Shown here: positions 32,360-43,795 of the stretch, piece after piece | Layout: each line of letters starts with the position of its first letter | How positions within the stretch are numbered: the stretch's first letter is position 1 | Assembly: GCA_032716605.1 (NCBI GenBank) | Contig: CM064571.1 | Span: 12,531,720 to 12,595,719 of the forward strand | DNA length: 64,000 nt | From: Paralithodes platypus | Lineage: Eukaryota; Arthropoda; Malacostraca; Decapoda; Lithodidae | Direction of reading: 5' to 3' | Made by a program: the position numbers and the translations under genes | Notes under the pieces: model-generated | Told to the model about the DNA's origin: nothing | What the model saw: the letters and a program-made list of their open reading frames with translations, nothing else | Database searches by the model: none

Positions 32360-33257
32360 GGAGTCTAAGGTTTATGGCGAATTGGCGATGAACCCGCCAG
32401 TCCCGAGAATGACGCATGCGCAGTTATATTCCACCAATGCGGCATTTAACTAACTAAAAAGATATACCGGATTGATTATAATGATAACCCGATATATTTA
32501 TGGATAATAAACCCATAGAAACTTAATACGAAATAGTACATATCTTTTATAAAGATATATAAACTAAACCTAATACTGGAGCCTAATTTGAACTTCCAGT
32601 ATGTTTACTTAACCTAAACTGTCGAGTTACTTACGAGTCTCGTCATAAGTAGTAGTTAAAGTAGAAGTTATAACAACGGGCATAACACCTTTATTATACC
32701 TATTTGTATAGTATAATGGCGTTTTTCTGACATTTCTGACATGGTTTAGGATGGATCTGAGGATGTCGAAGGATTGATTTAGATAGTGTTTAGCTCTTTG
32801 ATTACTAAAGGTCCTTCTTAAACTGCATAACATAATCTAGTGTTAGGCCGAATTAAGCCATGCAGCGTAAATACATACCAAAACACTGTTTTATATATTT
32901 GTTGTGGTTATCGTTAGACAATTATATTATCGTTTTAAGGGGTCTTCGGAAGTCAAACGATTAATTTAAATAGTTTGTGCCCCTCTGCCTCCCATAAGTC
33001 ACTTCTAAAATCGTCTAATGATAGCATAAACAAATAGAAGTTTGATTTCTGGTTTGGCAAGAACCATGGTGGTGAGAAGAGAGTAAAGGGCCGTCGAATA
33101 AGCCAAGGCCGGAACGGGAACACATAAGTTATGGTAGTTTTCACCTTTCTAGGATAATTTGGGAGGGACTACTCCATAATGATATACATTTCGGGGTAAC
33201 TATTTTATTATTTTAGTAAAACGGCATAACATTCTCAAAACATATACGCATAATTCA
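32360..33257. other. No gene; right-arm sequence
   Basis: Mirror of 23,336-24,237. Small frames (for example 32,627-32,833) appear in both arms only because the arms are copies. Family C-like remnants as in the left arm. Confidence 0.5.
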
Positions 33258-33642
33258 TTAAGGGAGACCACCTCGATTTTTTTTCTCTTTCTCTCCCTCT
33301 CTCTTCGGCTTGTATCCATTCGGCCCCATTCAGCCTACTGTTTTAAGACGTTTACCCCCATCCAGGTGTCAATATTTTCCTGGTGAGCGGTAGTGAGCCA
33401 GCATATATATATTTTTGTTTGGAGAGCAAGCTAAATTTGTACATTTTTCCACAGAAAATTTTCTCCGGCGAAGTCGGATTTCTCCATACAATGCTGACTC
33501 GCTATCGCTCGCCAGGAAGATATCGACTCCTGCATGGGGATAAACATCTTAAAACAGTTGGCTGAATGGGGCCGAATGGATACAAGCCAGGGAAAGAGAG
33601 AAAAGGAGAGAAAAATACAAAAAAGCCGGTGACCCCCCTTAA
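33258..33642. mobile_element. Foldback family B element (right arm)
   Basis: TTAA at 33,258 and 33,639; starts GGGAGACCACCTCG and ends GGTGACCCCCC. Mirror of 22,952-23,335. Confidence 0.8.
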
Positions 33643-33863
33643 CATACACACACACTCACTCACACACTCTATAAAAATACATCCATTCAACAATAATGTT
33701 ACCCAGAGTGTTGGGGCTTGTGCACGAGAGGTAAACAAAGTATACCCAGACCAGATGGCTGGAGTAAAGTAGGAAAGAAGAGCAATTGTTCAGAGGAAGA
33801 ACAAGCGGAGAAGTGAGAAGTACAGTAGAAGACTGAAAGTTCTCGGGCTCTACCAAGGTGCAG

Positions 33864-35263
33864 TTTAGTAATGAGGTTATCAAAGACATATATACATACT
33901 GTACATATATACATACTGTACATGTGGGAGTCTGAAGGCTGAGATAGTTTAGTAATGAGGTTATCAAAGACATATATACATACTGTACATGTGGGAGTCT
34001 GAAGGCTGAGATAGACATATATACATACTGTACATGTGGGAGTCTGAAGGCTGAGATAGTTTAGTAATGAGGTTATCAAAGACATATATACATACTGTAC
34101 ATGTGGGAGTCTGAAGGCTGAGATAGACATATACATACTGTACATGTGGGAGTCTGAAGGCTGAGATAGACATATATACATACTGTACATGTGGGAGTCT
34201 GAAGGCTGAGATAGACATATATACATACTGTACATGTGGGAGTCTGAAGGCTGAGATAGACATATATACATACTGTACATGTGGGAGTCTGAAGGCTGAG
34301 ATAGACATATATACATACTGTACATGTGGGAGTCTGAAGGCTGAGATAGACATATATACATACTGTACATGTGGGAGTCTGAAGGCTGAGATAGACATAT
34401 ATACATACTGTACATGTGGGAGTCTGAAGGCTGAGATAGACATATATACATACTGTACATGTGGGAGTCTGAAGGCTGAGATAGACATATACATACTGTA
34501 CATGTGGGAGTCTGAAGGCTGAGATAGACATATATACATACTGTACATGTGGGAGTCTGAAGGCTGAGATAGACATATATACATACTGTACATGTGGGAG
34601 TCTGAAGGCTGAGATAGACATATATACATACTGTACATGTGGGAGTCTGAAGGCTGAGATAGACATATATACATACTGTACATGTGGGAGTCTGAAGGCT
34701 GAGATAGACATATATACATACTGTACATGTGGGTCTGAAGGCTGAGATAGACATATATACATACTGTACATGTGGAGTCGGGAGTCTGAAGGCTGAGATA
34801 GACATATATACATACTGTACATGTGGGAGTCTGAAGGCTGAGATAGACATATATACATACTGTACATGTGGGAGTCTGAAGGCTGAGATAGACATATATA
34901 CATACTGTACATGTGGGAGTCTGAAGGCTGAGATAGACATATATACATAACATATATACATACTGTACATGTGGGAGTCTGAAGGCTGAGATAGACATAT
35001 ATACATACTGTACATGTGGGAGTCTGAAGGCTGACATAGACATATATACATACTGTACATGTGGGAGTCTGAAGGCTGAGATAGACATATACATACTGTA
35101 CATGTGGGAGTCTGAAGGCTGACATAGACATATATACATACTGTACATGTGGGAGTCTGAAGGCTGAGATAGACATATATACATACTGTACATGTGGGAG
35201 TCTGAAGGCTGAGATAGACATATATACATACTGTACATGTGGGAGTCTGAAGGCTGAGATAGT
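33864..35263. repeat. Satellite array, mostly 45-bp units with a few 68-bp units (right arm)
   Basis: Reverse complement of the left-arm array but only 1.4 kb. Nearly all units are the 45-bp type. The 23-bp extra segment ('ttagtaatgaggttatcaaa' on this strand) appears only in three units at the inner end (33,864-34,082). Scattered small indels occur (e.g. near 34,730, 34,775 and 34,950). Confidence 0.97.
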
Positions 35264-35480
35264 TTTTACCACTCCCTTAACGTCACATAAGTTGAATAAA
35301 ATAGTCATGTGTTTGTCAGAATAAAGGATAAATGACAACAAAGCGAGGACAAGGTTTTAATTCTTTCAAACAGATAAGTTCATATATATATAATTTTCCA
35401 GATTTTTTTTTAATCGTGGGAAGTATCCGTTTTAAATTTACTTCTCAAGCGTATCAAAATTATTTGGCAGTACAGTAGTG

Positions 35481-35863
35481 TTAAGGGGACAGTGGCTGTT
35501 TGTTTGGTCTATTAATTCATCTGTTCATATATATTATATATATATATATATATTTTTTTTAGTTTCCTCCCAAGACATACATCAAGCTTAGAAAAACATC
35601 CCCTTCAAGATAGATTTGTATATTGTTCGGTAGAAAAATTTCCTGGTCAAAGGCCGATTCCTCCTAAAATTATAGGCTCGATATCACTCGCCAGGAAAAA
35701 ATCGACACCTAAATGGCACGAAGGGTCCTAATTTTGACAAAGAAATGGGGTGAAAGGTCATAAAATCCCCAAACTAATGGAACCAACGTCTTCAAATTTC
35801 AAAACTAGTGGGGCTAAACATTAAGGAGAAAGGGGTCCAGAAAAAGGGTCTGTCTCCCCTTAA
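35481..35863. mobile_element. Foldback family A element (right arm)
   Basis: TTAA at 35,481 and 35,860; mirror of 18,687-19,068, including the (TA)n near 35,528-35,552. Confidence 0.8.
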
Positions 35864-36434
35864 CTCTTCCAGTATTCCACGACGCGCTCCTTAATTATAA
35901 TCTGGCTCTCAGTAGACTATTTTACACAGTTTAGGAAGGACTTCTATTATTCTAAGTGGTCAAAATAGATTCAATTAAGCCTCTAGCTCCCCACAGATCC
36001 CTCCTAATCTAAATACAGTCGTTTAATGATAGCCATAATAGACTTTAAAAGCGCATCATGATATTCGGGAGGTTACAAAAGTAAATAAGTCAACGTCAAG
36101 TAACATATTGGACCATTTGTTCAGCCCCTTTTGAGTTATAAGAGGTTTGGAGTCATGATTTTGGCATAACTATAGTAAATAATAGACTTGAGCACACAAC
36201 ACACGCATACCGTCATACGTACATATACTGTATATGTAAGCACATGGTAACACACACACACACACACACACTTAATCTATGCAGTGTTCTAGCTATTTAT
36301 TAGCCATAGCGAATAATACACAGTACCATTTGAACATTATTGACACCTCTGTCTACGTATTGTGAAAAGCTTGTTATCCTTCGGTAAGGTGTGGAGGTGA
36401 GTAAGTAAAGTGAGAAAAACTGATATCATATTTA
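35864..36434. other. No gene; right-arm sequence
   Basis: Mirror of 18,115-18,686, including an (AC)n tract near 36,250-36,270. Nothing coding. Confidence 0.55.
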
Positions 36435-36647
36435 TTAACCCCTTCTGTACCGGATACGCCTTTTTACTTTATTGTGGCTACTATTAGACGATTGTATGCA
36501 GTTTATAAGGACTTCCAGCAAGTAACAGACTTCGAACTATCTCACTTAACCCCTTTTACTACAACAGATCCTTTATAAGCTGCACAAACTCTTCTTAATA
36601 TAGCTACAATAAAAATAAAATGGCATCGCAGGTACAGAAAGGGTTAA
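36435..36647. mobile_element. Compact family C foldback element
   Basis: A 213-bp element, TTAA at both ends, starting CCCCTTCTGTACCGGATACG and ending 'ggtacagaaaggg'. It is an imperfect inverted repeat ('tattgtggctactattagac' against 'tagctacaataaaa'). This is the reference form for the expanded copy at 11,772-14,996 and the interrupted copy at 17,419-18,114. Confidence 0.8.
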
Positions 36648-37033
36648 AACCAAAGAAATATTTTAGTATGAAAAATTATAAAAAATATTACGTTGGTAAC
36701 TCTAAATAAATATGGACTATATATTAATGATAAGAATGACAAAAATAATAATATATAAAATATAATATTGAATTACAAACGTTTTATATATCCCAAGAAA
36801 AATTACACAATATGAAATATATGAAAAAGGATTAAGTAGGCACTAGGACAAAACTCCTAGCCATTATAAAAATCCGTATTATATAAAATGGTTAGGTGTC
36901 GTCTTCTATATCGCGCACTGGGCTCCAATAACGTGATTTTGACAATAGAGCAACATAAGCATATTGTGTTAAGCATACTATGTATATTTAAATAGACCCC
37001 CAAAATATCAGTGGTTATTTGGGGGGGGGGGTC

Positions 37034-37036
<3 letters not shown>

Positions 37037-37074
<38 letters not shown>

Positions 37075-37080
37075 ACACGT

Positions 37081-37140
<60 letters not shown>

Positions 37141-37173
37141 TGTATATATATATATATATATATGAAAACACGT

Positions 37174-37205
<32 letters not shown>
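37037..37205. repeat. (TA)n tracts separated by 'gaaaacacgtc' units
   Basis: Three TA tracts, each followed by 'tgaaaacacgtc' (37,070, 37,164, 37,206). The left arm has this motif once. Expansion of a TA-plus-12-bp unit is likely. Confidence 0.85.
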
Positions 37206-37209
<4 letters not shown>

Positions 37210-37450
37210 ACACGTCGATTACGGTGGCGTCATTCTAATTTCTTCTGGATATCATTAGACAATAATTAATCTTTGGAACGTTTTCAGCATGGACACAAGC
37301 TGAATAAAATCGTTTGATGTTAGCCAGAATGAAAACAAACTTATGTTATTTTACTAGAAGGTCAATACGTAAATGACACACACACTCACACACAGTGGGA
37401 CGTCCAACGCGCACAATTACAGACAAAAGTAGGCATTGTTCAGACTAAAA

Positions 37451-38155
37451 ATATATACCGTATGTAAGTCTGTAGTATTAGTTTGATCTGTTCTATATAA
37501 ACCGTATGTAAGTCTGTAGTATTAGTTTGATCTGTTCTATATACCGTATGTAAGTCTGTAGTATTAGTTTGATCTGTTCTATATATACCGTATGTAAGTC
37601 TGTAGTATTAGTTTGATCTGTTCTATATATACCGTATGTAAGTCTGTAGTATTAGTTTGATCTGTTCTATATATACCGTATGTAAGTCTGTAGTATTAGT
37701 TTGATCTGTTCTATATATACCGTATGTAAGTCTGTAGTATTAGTTTGATCTGTTCTATATATACCGTATGTAAGTCTGTAGTATTAGTTTGATCTGTTCT
37801 ATATATACTGTATGTAAGTCTGTAGTATTAGTTTGATCTGTTCTATATATACCGTATGTAAGTCTGTAGTATTAGTTTGATCTGTTCTATATATACCGTA
37901 TGTAAGTCTGTAGTATTAGTTTGATCTGTTCTATATATACCGTATGTAAGTCTGTAGTATTAGTTTGATCTGTTCTATATATACCGTATGTAAGTCTGTA
38001 GTATTAGTTTGATCTGTTCTATATATACCGTATGTAAGTCTGTAGTATTAGTTTGATCTGTTCTATATATACCGTATGTAAGTCTGTAGTATTAGTTTGA
38101 TCTGTTCTATATAAACCGTATGTAAGTCTGTAGTATTAGTTTGATCTGTTCTATA
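37451..38155. repeat. Minisatellite, 44-bp unit, about 16 copies (right arm)
   Basis: Reverse complement of the array at 15,509-16,031. Unit text 'ccgtatgtaagtctgtagta' plus 'ttagtttgatctgttctata' plus 'tata'. The first full unit inside (37,497) is a variant 'ataaaccg', and a matching variant occurs near the far end (38,112). Confidence 0.95.
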
Positions 38156-38280
38156 TTATTTTATAACTTTCATTCTGCCAGCCTACATTAATCCACAATT
38201 TATTCTTTTTCTCATTTTTCTCAATCTCCTTGGAAAAACATACAAACACAAATATTAACAAACAAACAGACAAACAGACA

Positions 38281-38963
38281 TTCATAAAGGAACATAATAT
38301 AGTATAGGAGCTTTGAGGTCATTATAAAGGAACATAATATAGTATAGGAGCTTTGAGGTCATTATAAAGGAACATAATATAGTATAGGAGCTTTGAGGTC
38401 ATTATAAAGGAACATAATATAGTATAGGAGCTTTGAGGTCATTATAAAGGAACATAATATAGTATAGGAGCTTTGAGGTCATTATAAAGGAACATAATAT
38501 AGTATAGGAGCTTTGAGGTCATTATAAAGGAACATAATATAGTATAGGAGCTTTGAGGTCATTATAAAGGAACATAATATAGTATAGGAGCTTTGAGGTC
38601 ATTATAAAGGAACATAATATAGTATAGGAGCTTTTGAGGTCATTATAAAGGAACATAATATAGTATAGGAGCTTTGAGGTCATTATAAAGGAACATATTA
38701 TAGTATAGGAGCTTTGAGGTCATTATAAAGGAACATAATATAGTATAGGAGCTTTGAGGTAATTATAAAGGAACATATTATAGTATAGGAGCTTTGAGGT
38801 CATTATAAAGGAACATAATATAGTATAGGAGCTTTGAGGTCATTATAAAGGAACATAATATAGTATAGGAGCTTTGAGGTCATTATAAAGGAACATATTA
38901 TAGTATAGGAGCTTTGAGGTCATTATAAAGGAACATAATATAGTATAGGAGCTTTGAGGTCAT
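38281..38963. repeat. Minisatellite, 40-bp unit, about 17 copies
   Basis: The unit is 'attataaaggaacataatat' plus 'agtataggagctttgaggtc'. A variant 'acatattata' alternates with the normal form in the second half, first at 38,690, then 38,773 and 38,893. Confidence 0.97.
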
Positions 38964-39110
38964 TTTCGTTGTTGTTTCATATCATAGTTTGTGTCCTCAA
39001 TGTCCTTAGCTTAAACCATGAATATTAATGTTATTTACTCGGTGATATGGTGATATCGTTTTATATTCGAAAATGGATATTATTCGTGATCGTGTACTCA
39101 ACCTTTAACT

Positions 39111-39240
39111 GTGTTGGTGGTGTAATGGTTTAGATGCTTATGTTCTGGGTGTGGTGTCCCGAGTTCGAATCCCGGGAGGACCGTATACTTTCATTAGTTT
39201 ATTCAAGTGCATTGGGGTTTGTAATTGATAATTAGTGTTA
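39111..39240 (+). mobile_element. tRNA-derived SINE, second copy of the 2,191 family
   Basis: The head (39,111-39,182) has box A TGGTGTAATGGTTTAG and box B GAGTTCGAATCCC. The tail begins 'gtatactttcattagttt', matching the tail at 2,265. The head ends pair poorly, so it is not a tRNA gene. Confidence 0.75.
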
Positions 39241-39371
39241 AGAACGGGGTGTTACTTTATTTATATTTGTACGCCCTTCTGCCACAACGTTCTCTAGGTG
39301 TTGGGGCGTGTACGGAAAGGTAAATGAGGATATATAAAGTAATATGAGCAACCTTGTTTTTCCCCAGTTTC

Positions 39372-39728
39372 TTAAGGGAGCCCACCTCGCTTTTTTTCTC
39401 TTTCTCTCCCTCTCTCTTTGGCTTGTATCCATTCGGCCCCATTCAGCCTACTGTTTTATGACGTTTACCCCCATCCAGATGTCAATATTTTCCTGGCGAG
39501 CAGTAGCGAGCCAGCATATATATATTTTTGTTTTGACAGCAAGCTAATTTTTTTAATTTTTCGATAAAAAAAAATCTCCGGCGAAGCCGGATTTCTCCAT
39601 ACAATGCTGGCTCGCTATCGCTCGCCAGGAAGAAATCGACACCTGGATGGGGTTAAACGTCTTAAAACAGTTGGCTGAATGGGACTGAATGGATACAAGC
39701 CAGGGAAAGAGAGAAAAGGAGAGAAAGA
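39372..39728. mobile_element. Foldback family B element, right end lost
   Basis: Starts TTAA-GGGAGCCCACCTCGC at 39,372 and shows both halves, but stops at 'aggagagaaagaa' where the LINE at 39,729 begins. The LINE insertion or a later deletion removed the terminal 20-30 bp. Confidence 0.7.
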
Positions 39729-40825
39729 ATGACAAGTCATAATTATGATATAATATATTTAGATTTCAGTAAAGCTTTCGACAGAGTCCCTCATGAGAGA
39801 TTGATGAGAAAGGTTGAGGCGTATGGAATAGGTGTGTCGTTGTTGGGATGGATTAGGTCATGGCTAATTGGTAGGAAGTAGAGAGTCAGCATAAATGGTA
39901 CTAAGTCAGAGTGGGGAGCAGTCAAAAGTGATGTCCCCCAGGGATCTGTATTGGGTCCTCTGTTGTTTATTATATACATAAATGACCTTGATTTAGGTAA
40001 AACTGGTAGGATAAGTAAATTCGCAGACGATACCAAAATAGGGAGAACAATAGATTCAGATAGCGACATAGAGTGCCTCCAAAGGGATCTAGATACCTTA
40101 CACGAATGGTTAGTAAATTGGCAGATGAATTTTATCATTGACAAATGCAAGGTATTAAAGATAGGGAAGACGAATACTAATGCAAAATATAAGCTAGCTA
40201 ATACGGAATTAGAAAACTCTGACTGCGAGAAAGATTTGGGTGTGTTTGTTAGTAACGATTTGAAGCCTATAAAACAGTGTATAAGCGTTCATAACAAGGC
40301 AAACAGGATTCTAGGTTTCATCTCAAGGAGTGTGAGTAATAATAGAAGTGTTCAAGTGGGTTAGTGGGATAAATAAAGAAGACATGAAAAATGTACTGAG
40401 GCTCAGTGATAGCGAAAGAACTCGAACAAATGGTTTCAAATTAGATAAATTTCGTTTCTGAAAGGATATAGGCAAATGTTGGTTTGGTAATAGCCGAGTT
40501 GTAGATGGGTGGAATAGGCTACCAAGTGATATGGTGGGATCAAGAACGATAGGGAGTTTTAAGATAAAATTAGATAGGCATATGGACGAGATGGGTTGGG
40601 TGTGAGGGGGATCTACCGTGTGTGGGCCAATCGGCGCTCAGCAGACCCCCGTAATCTTGTGTTAATCTCTGACCGTTATGGTGGGTTCAGTACTGAAGGT
40701 ATTAGTGAGTTGGGCCTATAATTGGTCCTTGTAATTGGGGTTGGGTGTGACAGGGATCTGCCTTGTGTGGGCCGATCGGCTTTTTGCAGACTTCCATTTT
40801 CTTATGTCCTTATGTTTTTAAGAAA
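39729..40825 (+). mobile_element. 5'-truncated CR1/L2-like LINE
   Basis: Reverse transcriptase motifs in order: LDFSKAFDRVPHERLM (near 39,760), DVPQGSVLGPLLFIIYINDL (39,930-39,990), FADDTKIGR with the catalytic FADD (near 40,020), and EKDLGVFVSNDLKPIKQC (40,230). The clean frame is 39,951-40,364; a TAG near 39,879 and a frameshift near 40,360 break it. Beyond that 'GWNRLPSDMVG' type sequence continues. The 3' end is 'ttcttatgtccttatg' near 40,800-40,818, a short tandem tail typical of CR1-like elements. It is a different family from the copy at 43,712. Confidence 0.85.
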
Positions 40826-41769
40826 AGAAAAAAAAACGGTACTTCCCTTAAATGGAAATTGGGCTTCTTTCCCCTTTTACATAATATAATAATTAATATC
40901 CCTATTAGTGGAATGGGCCTTTAAATAAGTGAAATGTGTGTGTGTGTGTGTGTGTTTTATTATATAATATACAGTCTATCTGAACCTGAGAATACACGAT
41001 TCACTCCTAAATATTTTCAGTGTATGTAAATTGATCCACATTTATGATTTCCTGTCACTGCATTTTGAGCATTCTGTCTATACATGTCGGGAGGGATCGG
41101 ACAAAACAGTGCTGCCGCCTGGGGTAATATTATAATACATAATATTTATAATACATACGCCTCCGATACCTGCTGTATAACGATAAACCCTCCCATTCCA
41201 ATGTCTGTAATCTTGCATGTTATGATATGCTCTTGCTTGTTATCAAAATATTAACCACCCAATATATTATAGTCAACATTCTGCAGCAATATGAAGAATA
41301 GAGGAGTCACTCCCGAAATATCCACAATGAGAATAATGAGACCCATTCTCATGTTTTCCTGTTGACACCTTTGGAGTTACGGAGCCGTTGGCTCACCCTC
41401 TGCCTACTATAAACAAATTAATATTAATACTTTCTTATATTATATAGCCAATATTATTGTGAGCAATAGGAACATGTTGCAGGATTGGGTTGTATAACAC
41501 TAAGTGATGTGCAGATACTTAGTATATATATGGTGTTATTAATTTTAATATTAGGTTTTTCATCAACAGAGATCGATGCAAACCGGTTCGTGTTTGTAAA
41601 TTCTTATGTCAAATAATATTTCATAATGACATGTTGAGAACGAAACGCTTCTTCAATATTTCACGCATAATATGGAATAGCCAACACATATGTTTGGCTT
41701 ATAGCGATCATTATTTACAATTTATTATTTATCCACATAGATAAAAGAGGTTTTTGACATTCTCTTAGT
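40826..41769. other. No gene; AT-rich unassigned sequence
   Basis: A (TG)n run lies at about 40,935-40,954. I see no repeat family or coding signal. Confidence 0.5.
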
Positions 41770-42045
41770 TTAAGGAGAGAGAGAGAGAGAGAGCTAACTA
41801 AACCTCTAGCTTTAAAAAACACCCGCAAGACCCTCTTTCGAGATTAATTTGTACGTTTTTCGGTAGAATAATGCTGTGGCCGTAGGCCGATTCCTTCTAA
41901 TTGACAGATTCGCAATGACACTTAAATGGGACAAAAGGTCTTAATAACACCAAACTAATGTCACATTAGTCTTAATATCCCAAAACTAATGGTGCTAAAC
42001 ATGAAGGAGAAGGGCTTCCAGCAAAAGCAAAAACCTGCCCTTGAA
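41770..42045. mobile_element. Foldback family A element, diverged
   Basis: TTAA at 41,770, then a GA run. 'tttcggtagaataatg', 'acttaaatgggacaaaaggt' and 'atggtgctaaacatgaagga' follow family A order. The right end is degenerate ('cctgcccttgaa'). Confidence 0.55.
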
Positions 42046-42249
42046 TAATGTTGATCAAATAGTGTATAATTTATACTGTACGTGTAAACAAAGGATGATA
42101 CAGGATGATGATTCACTCAAATATCAGTATCCCCGCGTACATATTTATAATAATTATATACAGTATACACACACACACACACACACACACATAACTTGTT
42201 GATTGCACGTTCCATGTACAGTCAAAATATATAGTTAGCCGAAAATCTG

Positions 42250-42785
42250 ACTAAATAAAGTCTAAGAATATAAGAGTCTCTCCCTAATGTTCGTAAATAT
42301 AATATCGTAATGTTAATATATTTTATGTGTCCCTGTTGTTCCCTCTGGAGATATTCTTTCTAATAAAGTCGGCCACGTTTCTCACCCGTTTTCTCTGCAC
42401 ACTTTTAGTTCGTCAAAAGTCTTTATGATAAATTCGAGGGAAGCCTAGAGAGCGTGGACATTATCTCTGTAATATAAATGTAGTCACTTTTCTTTTGCTA
42501 GTTCTCATGTGTTTCTAATAGCCTGAGACTGCCTAGAACAATTTGTTTCATGTCGTGGATATGTTGAATTTATGTCCTCTCGCTCTCTATAGGCTTCGCA
42601 CGAATTTATCATAAAGACTTTTGACGAACTAAAAGTGTGCAGAGAAAACGGGTGAGAAACGTGGCTGACTTTTATAGAAGAAATGTCTCCAAAGGGAACA
42701 ACAGGAACACATACATTATATTAACATTAAGATATTCTATTAACGAACATTTGGGAGAGACTCTTGTATTATTAGACTTTATCTA
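42250..42785. mobile_element. Foldback element with arms of about 185 bp
   Basis: The left arm (42,250-42,438) and right arm (42,600-42,785) are reverse complements; the best block is 'ctcacccgttttctctgcac' against its complement at 42,634-42,653. The loop is about 160 bp. No TTAA was seen at the ends. No ORF. Confidence 0.75.
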
Positions 42786-43033
42786 ATATGTACTGAATGG
42801 TAAATAAAGAATATGAAAAGAAATACAAATGTAATATGCACTGAATGGGGATGGACTTGGAATACTATGCACAAACATATGAATACATATACAGGTTGCC
42901 CAAGCATGCGCACCTAGTGTACATACTTACACAAACAGTTACATAAGCACACAGTTACAGTACACTATACACATATACGTACACAGTTACTAAAGATATA
43001 CAGTATATATTTGGGCAAAATATTTTCTTTAAT

Positions 43034-43613
43034 GCAAAAACTTACGAGCATATTTATTATGTATCAGCTTTTTGGATTTGCTTTCAATACATCTAACAGT
43101 ATTTCTTAAGCTAGGGTGAAGTTGGTAAAGTAAATTGCCAAAAATCATTTCACTATTTCTTATTCAGTACGTTTCGGACACATTACCCACCCGTCCAGAG
43201 CTGATAATAAAAACAATAGAGGGCCCAAGAACAACAACAGAGGGCCCAACAACAACAACAACAACATCACAGGGCACACCACCTGCCCATACAACCTTCA
43301 CAGCCAGTCCAAGCCGAGCAACAGGGAGGAACACACCTGACCAAGGCCCTGCCTAGCCTTTTAATACATTCAATTCACATTGCAAATATTTTATCATTTT
43401 TAATTCGTACTTTTAATACAATTTTTAATATTTTATTTGCTGAAGATGGGTAATGTACCTGAAACGTACTGAATAAGAAATAAAAAGAAATAAATGTTGG
43501 CAATTTACTTTACCAACTTCACCCTAGCTTAAGAAATACTGTTAGATGTATTGAAAGAAAATCCAAAAAGCTGATACATAAAAATTTAATATGCTCAGGT
43601 CTTCAACAGTTTT

Positions 43614-43617
<4 letters not shown>
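43034..43617. mobile_element. Foldback element with arms of about 130-150 bp
   Basis: 'atgtatcagctttttggatt' at about 43,061 is mirrored near 43,560-43,578, and 'aagctagggtgaagttggta' at 43,108 is mirrored near 43,512-43,531. The middle holds a Thr/Pro-rich frame (43,135-43,356) that starts inside the left arm; it has no known domain and I do not call it a gene. It abuts the (TA)n at 43,617. Confidence 0.75.
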
Positions 43618-43684
<67 letters not shown>

Positions 43685-43700
43685 TATATATATATATATT
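43617..43700. repeat. (TA)n microsatellite
   Basis: Nearly pure TA repeats, then a T run that is the A-rich tail of the following minus-strand LINE. Confidence 0.95.
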
Positions 43701-43795
43701 TTTTTTTTTTTTTTCTATGTTATTGAGGGAGGCAAAAGGCATAACTGCCTATAGCGAGTGCCTCCCCCATAGTTGAAAGAGTGACAGGGCCAAAA

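Larger units (their letters stand above)
27303..38155 (-). repeat. Right arm of the large palindrome (about 10.9 kb)
   Basis: Reverse complement of 15,509-26,721. Its features lie in mirror order: BEL gag, hairpin, SGNH-like ORF, family B, 45/68-bp array, family A, family C, (TA)n, 44-bp array. Private to this arm is the nuclease-gene insert at 29,590-32,353. The arm lacks both MITEs of the left arm and keeps their empty sites. The outer edge lies in the 44-bp array at 38,155; beyond it the sequence does not match the left flank. Confidence 0.9.

Noticed and set aside
15509..38155. The palindrome as a pure sequencing artefact (hairpin read or missed adapter)
   Set aside because: The arms differ by clean MITE insertions with TTAA duplications, a 2.76-kb insert, different satellite types and scattered substitutions. 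An artefact would give near-identical arms. Assembly error is still worth testing with spanning reads.
43135..43356. A Thr/Pro-rich secreted or mucin-like gene
   Set aside because: It begins inside the left arm of a foldback element, lacks a signal peptide and has simple-sequence composition.
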